Position numbers and translations under genes: made by a program. From contig CAMDFE010000134.1 of assembly GCA_945897395.1 (NCBI GenBank), positions 1 through 5,152 on the forward strand: a DNA stretch of 5,152 bases, read 5' to 3'. Shown in pieces: positions 1 to 5,152 of this stretch. Source of the stretch: Chryseobacterium gleum (GTDB lineage: Bacteria > Bacteroidota > Bacteroidia > Flavobacteriales_D > Sanyastnellaceae). A model generated the notes under the pieces. The model worked only from the letters and a program-made list of their open reading frames with translations. It had not been told where the DNA came from and made no database searches. Position 1 is the stretch's first letter; each line of letters starts with the position of its first letter.

Positions 1-474
1 AGGGGTATAGTCGAAAAATGGAAATTTATGTTTTAATTCTCTAAGTATGGCATGTCGCCACTCGTCAACCATCGGACGTTCCAACCAATTGCGCTTCGTC
101 AACAAACTGTTTTTACTTTCAAATCTCCCGAATGAATCTCGGGTTGAAATAACTTCCTCTTCGTATCTGCTGAGCAATATGAAACTCGCAGCAAAAACAT
201 CAAAATTGAAATGAAAGGCCCCATTGTCTGGCACTTCAAAAGGAAAGTCAAAACGATCCAATTTTTCAATTGAATTATCTTCGAAAAAAGCAGAGCGGGA
301 AACATGCAAATGATTGTCCCAGCCATCTTCAGCATAAATTACTTTCGCTCCTTTGTATCCGTCGAATTCAGTTTTGTCTTTCACTAGTAAAAACGAAACT
401 CCAACAGGACTGAACAGCTCTTTCAGCGCATAATTCAACCGAAGGGAATCTATTTCCGAATAAATGGCAATCAA
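1..474 (-). CDS. Polysaccharide deacetylase family protein, N-terminal DUF7033-like region (partial, cut by left edge)
   Basis: The visible 158 codons run off the left edge, so the C-terminal part is missing. Recognisable features are an IYS-type N-terminus, the block FDVFAASFILLSRYEE at residues 91-106, GRF at 116-118, and RPMVDEW at 133-139. This pattern (fAasFyllSRYEE...D..gRf...S......L.kPvvdeW) is what I know from the N-terminal domain (DUF7033) of Bacteroidota polysaccharide deacetylase family proteins, which commonly sit next to a UDP-GlcNAc 2-epimerase. The NodB-type catalytic domain would lie outside the window, so deacetylase activity is inferred, not seen. The start is TTG at 474-472, overlapping the wecB stop as TTGA. 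No ATG is available upstream before an in-frame stop at 510-508, and family members begin with M-x-x-I-Y at just this point. The likely role is processing or modification of a surface glycan. Confident of the family, not of the substrate. Confidence 0.8.
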   Translation of the reverse strand, partial: MIAIYSEIDSLRLNYALKELFSPVGVSFLLVKDKTEFDGYKGAKVIYAEDGWDNHLHVSRSAFFEDNSIEKLDRFDFPFEVPDNGAFHFNFDVFAASFILLSRYEEEVISTRDSFGRFESKNSLLTKRNWLERPMVDEWRHAILRELKHKFPFFDYTP

Positions 475-1583
475 GCGAAGAAAGATTTTATACTCGATAA
501 AATAATTTCAGCTGAATGTCCATTTCCATATAGATTAATGGATTCAGGCATTCCGTTCTTCAAGAAGTATTGACTTTCAATTTTGATTTTACTCAAATCG
601 TTGTGCACCACTTTCGCATAACCGTTGTCAACCAATTCGGTCCATTCGGTTTCGCTGCGAAGGATTAAGCAAGGTGTTCCCATGTAGAAAGCCTCTTTAC
701 ACAATCCACCAGAGTCGGTCCAAACCAAAGAAGCTTTCGTCAATTTCTCAAGGGTTTCAGAATAATTAAATGGAGGAAATAAAATGAAATTCTTATTCAA
801 TTTCAATTGTTCCCATTCATCTTTCAAATCCGAATTCTCCAACGAAATAGCGGTTCTCGGATGAATCGCAAAATGCAATTCCATTCCTAGATTAATGGAA
901 ATTTGAAGTAGTTCTTGTAAAAAGGGGAGTAAGAACTCCGGATTATCTACGTTCGTAGGCCTGTGCAGCGTTAAGAATATATACTTTTCTCGCTCTTTCG
1001 CAATGCCGTTAGAATAGTAAAGAGCATTGTCTAACATCACATCTCCACATTCAACAACAGCAGGGATAGCCGCAGTGGCATTCTTTTCTGATGTATTTTG
1101 AAATCCTTCTTTTTGTAATTGTTCCGTTGCACCAGCAGTAGGCGTGAAGAGCAAGGTGCTTAAATGATCCGTAGTTACGCGATTAATCTCTTCTGGCATT
1201 TGTCTGTTGAAGGAACGCAACCCCGCTTCAACATGCGCAATGGGAATCTGCATATGCGCAGCGGCAAGCGCTCCGGCCAATGTGCTATTCGTGTCGCCAT
1301 ACAACACCACCATATCTGGATTGTGTTGTTGAAAGGCCTTTTGAAGTGACATAGACATGTGAGCTATTTGCTCAATGCTGTTTCCAGAAGGCGCTTCCAG
1401 CAAGACATCGGGTAATTTGATTTTCAAATCTGAAAACAATTGTCCCGACATGCTTTCAGAAGAATGTTGTTGTGTATGAATCTTTATTTCTTGAAGAAAG
1501 GCATCGTTTTCTATAGCACGCGTCAATGCCGCAGACTTAATTATTTGCGGACGAGCACCAACTACAGTTACAATTTTTTTCAT
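471..1583 (-). CDS. wecB: UDP-N-acetylglucosamine 2-epimerase (non-hydrolysing)
   Basis: A 370-residue cytoplasmic enzyme of the GT-B-fold epimerase family, which interconverts UDP-GlcNAc and UDP-ManNAc for surface polysaccharide synthesis. Length is normal for the family. Visible motifs: GARPQIIK near residue 9; YGDTNSTLAG with Asp97; HVEAGLRS with Glu119; MPEEINR with Glu131; LHRPTNVDN with His207; and the UDP-binding DSGGLCKEA at 290-298. Asp97, Glu119, Glu131 and His207 correspond to the catalytic Asp95, Glu117, Glu131 and His213 of E. coli WecB. One oddity is that the usual HTGQH segment reads HTQQH at 36-40. The ATG at 1583 overlaps the radC stop as ATGA, and the stop overlaps the TTG start of the downstream deacetylase-family gene, so it is the middle gene of a coupled operon. 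Whether the product feeds ManNAc, ManNAcA or another sugar is not decidable here. Confidence 0.95.
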   Translation of the reverse strand: MKKIVTVVGARPQIIKSAALTRAIENDAFLQEIKIHTQQHSSESMSGQLFSDLKIKLPDVLLEAPSGNSIEQIAHMSMSLQKAFQQHNPDMVVLYGDTNSTLAGALAAAHMQIPIAHVEAGLRSFNRQMPEEINRVTTDHLSTLLFTPTAGATEQLQKEGFQNTSEKNATAAIPAVVECGDVMLDNALYYSNGIAKEREKYIFLTLHRPTNVDNPEFLLPFLQELLQISINLGMELHFAIHPRTAISLENSDLKDEWEQLKLNKNFILFPPFNYSETLEKLTKASLVWTDSGGLCKEAFYMGTPCLILRSETEWTELVDNGYAKVVHNDLSKIKIESQYFLKNGMPESINLYGNGHSAEIILSSIKSFFA

Positions 1584-2266
1584 AGCATCATTTTTCCTTC
1601 GTCTGCAAAGCTATAATAACTGCTCTCAGTTACAATTAAATGATCCAAAACTTGTAATTCAAGCACTCTTCCCGCTTGAATAAGCTTTTCGGTCACGCGA
1701 ATATCTTCTGCACTGGGAGTCAAATTTCCACTTGGATGGTTGTGTGCCAATATAAGTTGTGAAGCTTTATGTTGAAGGGCTAAGTGGAAAATGCGCTTAG
1801 GATCTACAACGGTTCCGCTGAATCCACCTTCTGAAACTTTTTCAAGTTTTATCACTTGATTGTTTCTTGAAAGGAATAGTACCCACATCTCTTCGTGATT
1901 CAAATCGGAGAGGTGTTGGTGAAACAATTCAAATGCATGTGCTGAGCTTCCGACTGTAACACCCTTCTTTCGCTCTGCGGAGCGCTTTCTGCGTCCCAAT
2001 TCAAACGCTGCCAACAAGGTGGAGCATTTGGCTGGTCCAAGTCCCTGAATGGAAGAAAGCTCAGAAAAGGAATACCGACTTAATTCATGCAAGCAGTTTC
2101 CCGATTTATGAAGAAGGTTATCTGCAATTTGAATAGCAGATTCTTTGGCGTTACCGGAACCGATTAATATGGACAATAACTCTGTGTCTGTAATACTTCT
2201 AGCGGAATGCCTAAGCAATTTCTCTCTCGGTAAATCATTCTCAAGTAAATCAACTTTTATACTCAT
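1580..2266 (-). CDS. radC: RadC family JAB/MPN-domain protein
   Basis: A 228-residue RadC protein, typical in length. The N-terminal UPF0758 region (about residues 10-95) contains EKLLRHSARSITDTELLSILIGSG and a helix-hairpin-helix-like segment SSIQGLGPAKCSTLLAAFELG at about 71-91. The C-terminal half is a JAB1/MPN metal-binding domain with the JAMM signature intact: His175, His177, Ser185 and Asp188 in HNHPSGN...S..D, plus an upstream Glu, probably Glu126. RadC was once linked to DNA repair, but its biochemical role is unsettled; the metal site suggests a hydrolase-like activity. The start ATG at 2266 follows an A-rich stretch (2267-2280 on the complementary strand) of the type Bacteroidota use instead of a Shine-Dalgarno. 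It opens the radC-wecB-deacetylase operon, starting about 70 bases past the rpsT terminator. I see no clear TAnnTTTG promoter in that gap. Confidence 0.95.
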   Translation of the reverse strand: MSIKVDLLENDLPREKLLRHSARSITDTELLSILIGSGNAKESAIQIADNLLHKSGNCLHELSRYSFSELSSIQGLGPAKCSTLLAAFELGRRKRSAERKKGVTVGSSAHAFELFHQHLSDLNHEEMWVLFLSRNNQVIKLEKVSEGGFSGTVVDPKRIFHLALQHKASQLILAHNHPSGNLTPSAEDIRVTEKLIQAGRVLELQVLDHLIVTESSYYSFADEGKMML

Positions 2267-2333
2267 ACTTTTTTTTCACAAAAGAAACACGATATGGGCT
2301 AGAAGTCAAGAAACAGTTATGCGTGTTTATGCC

Positions 2334-2361
2334 AAATAAAAAAGCCGTCAAAAGACGGCTT
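2334..2361 (-). terminator. Intrinsic terminator of rpsT
   Basis: Read on the minus strand, an 8-bp stem AAGCCGTC / GACGGCTT closes a TTTT loop (stem arms 2354-2361 and 2342-2349) and runs straight into a T-rich tract TTTTTTATTT. It lies 29 bases beyond the rpsT stop codon. The plus strand has no T-run after the stem, so it acts in the minus direction only. It should separate rpsT from the radC operon. Confidence 0.9.
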
Positions 2362-2390
2362 AAAAAAAACAAACCAATGAAAACAAATTC

Positions 2391-2645
2391 TTATTTCAAG
2401 CCATTCACGTAAACGGTAAGACTGCTCTTTAAGTTAGAGGCCTTGTTCGAATGAATCACATTGTTCTTGGCTAATTTGTCCAACATTGACGAAACTGTAG
2501 GTAACAAAGCAATAGCTTCCGCTTTGCTCTTCAATGCACGCAATTTGCGCACAGCGTTACGAGTTGTCTTATGGTAATATTTGTTGCGAAGACGCTTTGC
2601 GTCGTTGCTACGGATTCTTTTAATTGCTGATTTGTGATTCGCCAT
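2391..2645 (-). CDS. rpsT: 30S ribosomal protein S20
   Basis: An 84-residue, strongly basic, helical protein that binds 16S rRNA in the body of the small ribosomal subunit. The N-terminus MANHKSAIKRIRSNDAKRLR and the later block NKASNLKSSLTVYVNGL are classic S20 features, and the length matches the family. The start at ATG 2645 gives the canonical MANHKSA opening. The leader is short: the predicted promoter lies only about 20-30 bases upstream, leaving little room for a structured regulatory leader. With its own promoter and its own terminator it forms a single-gene transcription unit between divergently read neighbours. Confidence 0.98.
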   Translation of the reverse strand: MANHKSAIKRIRSNDAKRLRNKYYHKTTRNAVRKLRALKSKAEAIALLPTVSSMLDKLAKNNVIHSNKASNLKSSLTVYVNGLK

Positions 2646-2665
2646 TTCTAGTAAAAATTGGTGTG

Positions 2666-2696
2666 CAAATGTACATTAAATATTTGTTCGTACAAG
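2666..2696 (-). promoter_or_regulatory. Bacteroidota-type promoter of rpsT
   Basis: On the minus strand the sequence reads TTG (2695-2693), 19 bases, then TACATTTG (2673-2666). This matches the known Bacteroidota sigma-factor consensus of a TTG/TTTG -33 element and a TAnnTTTG -7 element at the expected spacing. Transcription should begin a few bases past 2666, giving a leader of roughly 15-20 bases before the rpsT ATG at 2645. Confidence 0.82.
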
Positions 2697-2836
2697 TACT
2701 TTTTTCGATTTATCAAAAGTTTATACGTCCCGAGATGAAGTTATGTCAAATAACAATATGTTTATCAATGCTTTAAACGGTTTTGACGAATAGATTGCAT
2801 ATAGGACTTTTTCCTTTCTTGCTATAAGATTTGCGC

Positions 2837-4348
2837 ATGAAATTCAAACATCTTCCCCTTTTTTTGATTCTTTTCGCGTGTGGAAAGGAACAATCCGAAT
2901 CGATTTCGACTTTTGAGAAGCGACCATCTATTCCCAAACTCGAAGCGAATAATCTGGAAGTTCAACAAAATGTTGAACAGAAAATTACTCGCTGGCTAAG
3001 TGAAGGCAAAGCGTGGAAATGGTCAGACCTTTCAGACGACGAATTATTTGCAGCCATCGAGTTGTCACATGGCGAATTCGCCGTTGGATTAAAACTTCGT
3101 GGAGAAACCGACAGTTTACCGATTCATGATTTGTCCAAACGCAGAGAGTGGGAAAGTTTAAGAGAGGAGATACTGAAGAGTTTGGAGGACACTTTAACGG
3201 TTGAGATGGGCAGGGAAGTGAGGAGAGAAGATTTCGTGTTGGAGATTGATCTTCACCTGCCCATTATTTCTTTCAACTCGAAAAGTCCAGCGCTGGTAGC
3301 GTGGCTTATCGGATGTGAGAATATCCGATACCTTGAACCTCTTAACGATTTTATAGACGAAGCCGTCAATAGAACAGAAAGCGGTTGCGCTCCGAACTAC
3401 GATGTTGTGCAAGCAGGTGATTATACCACAACTGGAACAGGTGCTAAAATTTCGTGGCATTGGAACTACCACAATGTCCCTCAGGCGTGGGGCATTCGTC
3501 AAGGCATGGGAATAGGAGTAGGGGTCATAGATGCTGGAGTTTCTTCAAATCAGTACCTGCTCTTTCAACAATTCAATTCGGGATATTCCAATGTAGGAAG
3601 AACGCATGAAACTTCATTTACGATAGGCACTTCCCAATACACCTCCTGCAATCATGGAAATGCAATGTCCGGACTCATTGCTGCACCTTGGTCGAATTAT
3701 GGCAACGCCATTGGTGGTGCGCACAAGGCCAATTTATATACTGTTCGTGCTGCAGACGATGTGTATTTGAATACATCAGCGGAGAGATTAGCTGTAAAAA
3801 ATGCATATGTCTATTTAGCCAATAAGTCTGCGGTTAAGATTATCAGCATGTCCATGGGAACACCCTTTTACAGCAGCGTTTTGTTGGATGCCGTGAGCTA
3901 TGCGAGTTCAATGGGCAAGTTGCTGTTCGCTGCTGCCGGGACATCGACCTATTTTTCTTCGGGACTTGGAGTCATTTATCCGGCAGCCTTTACCGAATGT
4001 CAAGCGGTTACTGGCGTAAACGACAATGATCAAACCTGTCAGGTTTGTCACGACGGCCCGCAGGTAGATTTCACTGTAGTAATGGAGCGAAGTTGGGACG
4101 TAAATCGAAAAGCTGTGGGAATAAATCAGTATAACGATTGGCCACAGTACATTGGGGGCTCGAGCGCTGCAACAGCTTCTGCTGCAGCCATTGCAGCAAT
4201 CGTTTGGTCAACAAAACCGACACTTTCAAAATTCCAAGTATTGTGGATTCTGAGATATACAGCGCAGTTTCCAATTCTTCCCAATAGTGAACACGGTTAT
4301 GGTAAACTGAATGCACTGAGTGCCGTTCAGCTGGCGCAACAATATTGA
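2837..4348 (+). CDS. Divergent subtilisin-like (S8) serine peptidase, predicted lipoprotein
   Basis: A 503-residue protein. An in-frame TTG at 2831 also exists, but ATG at 2837 gives a clean lipoprotein signal: basic MKFKH, a hydrophobic run, then lipobox LFAC with Cys15 as predicted lipidation site. Residues about 75-170 resemble an I9-type propeptide, ending WLIGCENIRYLEPL. The peptidase domain spans about 205-500 with Asp232 in GVIDAGV, His273 in CNHGNAMSGLIAAP and Ser443 in GGSSAATASAAA, so the S8 triad is present. Two usual residues are not: the oxyanion Asn of AAGN is Thr369 (AAGT), and the Pro after the GTSxAxP serine is Ala447. Other visible Cys are 160, 184, 271, 388, 401 and 404, the last two as CQVC. 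There is no type IX sorting domain; the protein ends soon after the catalytic domain. Likely exported and membrane-anchored; target unknown. It has no operon partner and no clear promoter. Confidence 0.85.
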   Translation: MKFKHLPLFLILFACGKEQSESISTFEKRPSIPKLEANNLEVQQNVEQKITRWLSEGKAWKWSDLSDDELFAAIELSHGEFAVGLKLRGETDSLPIHDLSKRREWESLREEILKSLEDTLTVEMGREVRREDFVLEIDLHLPIISFNSKSPALVAWLIGCENIRYLEPLNDFIDEAVNRTESGCAPNYDVVQAGDYTTTGTGAKISWHWNYHNVPQAWGIRQGMGIGVGVIDAGVSSNQYLLFQQFNSGYSNVGRTHETSFTIGTSQYTSCNHGNAMSGLIAAPWSNYGNAIGGAHKANLYTVRAADDVYLNTSAERLAVKNAYVYLANKSAVKIISMSMGTPFYSSVLLDAVSYASSMGKLLFAAAGTSTYFSSGLGVIYPAAFTECQAVTGVNDNDQTCQVCHDGPQVDFTVVMERSWDVNRKAVGINQYNDWPQYIGGSSAATASAAAIAAIVWSTKPTLSKFQVLWILRYTAQFPILPNSEHGYGKLNALSAVQLAQQY

Positions 4349-4349
4349 A

Positions 4350-4766
4350 TTACGGAGTTTGACTTACCCAAAAAGAACCGTCGGAATTGAACTCCTTTTT
4401 CCAAATGGGAACAGTGGCTTTGAGTTCATTCATGAGCATTTCACAAGCTTGAAACGCATCTTTGCGGTGCTTGGAAAATACAGCAGCAACAACGGCCAAT
4501 TCTCCAGGTAGTAGGCGTCCAATGCGATGATAAAGGACAAGGGTGTTGATTTGAAATTGGGATTCTAAAGATTCCGCAATGCGTTTCATTTCATTGTGAA
4601 ATAAAGCCTCGTAAGCTTCGAATTCCAAATAAAGAACGTCTAATCCTTTGTTCGGGGTGCGAACGATTCCATTGAATACAACTTCAGCTCCTGAAGTTGA
4701 AGAACGAAATTGCTCTAAATCAGGAAACCCTTTTGCGTCATCTATGAGCTGGAAATCTGTTTTCAT
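4350..4766 (-). CDS. moaE: Molybdopterin synthase catalytic (large) subunit
   Basis: A 138-residue MoaE, slightly shorter than the E. coli protein. With thiocarboxylated MoaD it converts cyclic pyranopterin monophosphate to molybdopterin by inserting the two dithiolene sulfurs, in the cytoplasm. Visible family blocks: GAEVVFNGIVRTPNKG at 26-41 with Arg36; LEFEAYE at 47-53; HRIGRLLPGE at 80-89; SKHRKDAFQACE at 98-109; and ELKATVPIWKKE at 114-125. Arg36, Lys116 and Lys123 line up, with a constant offset of three, with Arg39, Lys119 and Lys126, which are essential in E. coli MoaE, so the enzyme should be active. The ATG at 4766 overlaps the moaD stop as ATGA, fitting equal production of the two subunits. 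Its stop lies one base from the stop of the convergent subtilase gene. Confidence 0.96.
   Translation of the reverse strand: MKTDFQLIDDAKGFPDLEQFRSSTSGAEVVFNGIVRTPNKGLDVLYLEFEAYEALFHNEMKRIAESLESQFQINTLVLYHRIGRLLPGELAVVAAVFSKHRKDAFQACEMLMNELKATVPIWKKEFNSDGSFWVSQTP
4354..4400 (+). terminator. Possible terminator of the subtilase gene, inside the moaE 3' end
   Basis: Just past the subtilase stop, GGAGTTTGA (4354-4362) can pair with TTGAACTCC (4387-4395), seven Watson-Crick pairs and two G-T pairs, followed by TTTTT (4396-4400). The loop is long, about 24 bases, and the sequence also codes for the end of MoaE, so this could be chance. It is the only terminator-like structure I see for the plus-strand gene. 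Confidence 0.3.
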
Positions 4767-5002
4767 CCGCCGCTAACTGGAGGTAATAAAGCCATGTGAT
4801 CGCTCTCGTTAACATCATCTTTCGGACTAGCCATAAAGTGATTCACGGCAATAAGAAAAGGAATGTCATTGACCTCGGAGTGATACTTTCGAAAAGCCAT
4901 CACGATCTTTTCAACAGTAATTGGAAAAGCTGGTACTTCAACACGAACGGTATCTCCGTATTGCTCTTTCAATAATCCGAATAAATGAATTTCCTTGATC
5001 AT
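4763..5002 (-). CDS. moaD: Molybdopterin synthase sulfur-carrier (small) subunit
   Basis: A 79-residue ubiquitin-like protein ending in VSGG. The terminal Gly-Gly is adenylated and converted to a thiocarboxylate, and the tail inserts into the MoaE active site to donate sulfur. The family pattern is visible: beta-strand start IKEIHLFGLLKEQYG, a middle helix around VEKIVMAFRKYH, the AVNH segment at 52-55, and the closing ESDHMALLPPVSGG at 66-79. Length is normal for MoaD. ThiS or another beta-grasp carrier is less likely because moaE follows directly. Its ATG at 5002 overlaps the stop of the upstream membrane-protein gene (ATGA), and its stop overlaps the moaE start (ATGA), so it is the centre of a coupled operon. 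Confidence 0.95.
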   Translation of the reverse strand: MIKEIHLFGLLKEQYGDTVRVEVPAFPITVEKIVMAFRKYHSEVNDIPFLIAVNHFMASPKDDVNESDHMALLPPVSGG

Positions 5003-5152
5003 AGACTGCGAATTAACAAACGAATTCCGGCATAAATCAAAATTGTGACCGTAATTAATCGAATTCCATTCTTCGGAAGGAATTTCAAGGCTGTGAAATT
5101 TCCAAGGATAGCTCCAGAAACAACAGCAAGGATTAAGTAGTATGTTGAATTT
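4999..5152 (-). CDS. TauE/SafE-family membrane protein (C-terminal 50 residues, cut by right edge)
   Basis: The reading frame is open from the right edge to a TGA at 5001-4999, giving 50 residues. It holds two hydrophobic segments, about residues 5-24 (LILAVVSGAILGNFTA...) and 31-48 (RLITVTILIYAGIRLLI), joined by LPKNGI. A Gly/Ala-rich helix, a short K/P-rich loop and a final helix with AGIRLL-like ending are typical of the C-terminus of TauE/SafE (formerly DUF81) transporters, which move sulfite, sulfonates or related anions across the inner membrane. Such genes often sit beside molybdenum cofactor genes in Bacteroidota. The stop overlaps the moaD start as ATGA, so it is co-transcribed with moaD-moaE. 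Only the C-terminus is visible, so the family call is moderate and the substrate is unknown. Confidence 0.65.
   Translation of the reverse strand, partial: NSTYYLILAVVSGAILGNFTALKFLPKNGIRLITVTILIYAGIRLLIRSL

Noticed and set aside
99..335. 78-residue minus-strand reading frame
   Set aside because: It is a shifted frame inside the deacetylase-family gene, whose own frame shows clear family motifs.
1164..1349. 61-residue plus-strand reading frame
   Set aside because: Antisense to wecB, no recognisable motif, no promoter or start context.
2145..2339. 64-residue plus-strand reading frame over the radC start
   Set aside because: Antisense to radC and ending just before the rpsT terminator; low-complexity composition, no family resemblance.
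2671..2699. Three GTAC copies around the rpsT promoter, including GTACAAGTAC
   Set aside because: Short palindromes in AT-rich DNA; no further symmetry to support a binding site.
2740..2754. GTTAT-GTCAA-ATAAC inverted repeat in the divergent intergenic region
   Set aside because: A 5-bp AT-rich stem is too short to call an operator or a structured RNA.
2831..2836. TTG start for the subtilase
   Set aside because: The ATG at 2837 gives a standard lipoprotein signal and needs no rare start codon; the TTG adds only two residues.
2823..2837. TATAAGATTTG as a -7 box giving a leaderless subtilase mRNA
   Set aside because: It has one base too many for TAnnTTTG and no TTG element at the right distance upstream.
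3194..3502. 102-residue minus-strand reading frame
   Set aside because: Antisense to the subtilase gene, which has strong motif support.
4071..4316. 81-residue minus-strand reading frame
   Set aside because: Antisense to the subtilase catalytic region; no family resemblance.
4320..4511. 63-residue plus-strand reading frame
   Set aside because: Antisense to moaE; shadow frame.

Overview
The window looks like an ordinary chromosomal segment of a bacterium of the phylum Bacteroidota, probably a Flavobacteriia-type or related lineage. Four things point there: a TTG-N19-TAnnTTTG promoter in front of rpsT, almost no Shine-Dalgarno sequences, a DUF7033-type polysaccharide deacetylase N-terminus directly after a UDP-GlcNAc 2-epimerase, and a lipoprotein-type subtilase. 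The DNA is AT-leaning. I see no mobile element, CRISPR array, tRNA or rRNA.

Layout, left to right. Positions 1-2266 (minus strand) hold a tight operon read as radC -> wecB -> polysaccharide deacetylase; the deacetylase runs off the left edge and starts with TTG. Positions 2334-2696 (minus) form a self-contained single-gene unit: promoter, rpsT (ribosomal protein S20) and an intrinsic terminator. Positions 2646-2836 are a divergent intergenic region of about 190 bases between rpsT and the next gene. Positions 2837-4348 (plus) encode a divergent subtilisin-like (S8) protein with a lipoprotein signal. It has the Asp-His-Ser triad, but the oxyanion-hole Asn position is Thr. Positions 4350-5152 (minus) hold a second tight operon, read as a TauE/SafE-type membrane protein (C-terminus only, cut by the right edge) -> moaD -> moaE, for molybdenum cofactor synthesis. 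No gene-free stretch exceeds 300 bases.

How the genes fit together: MoaD and MoaE are the small and large subunits of molybdopterin synthase, and the TauE/SafE-like carrier next to them suggests sulfur-anion transport linked to that pathway. WecB makes UDP-ManNAc from UDP-GlcNAc, and the deacetylase-family partner suggests use in surface glycan or envelope polysaccharide metabolism. RadC is carried in the same operon without an obvious functional link. All four junctions inside the two operons are 4-nt start/stop overlaps (three ATGA, one TTGA), indicating translational coupling.

I found no convincing undescribed system. The most unusual item is the subtilase with altered active-site surroundings.
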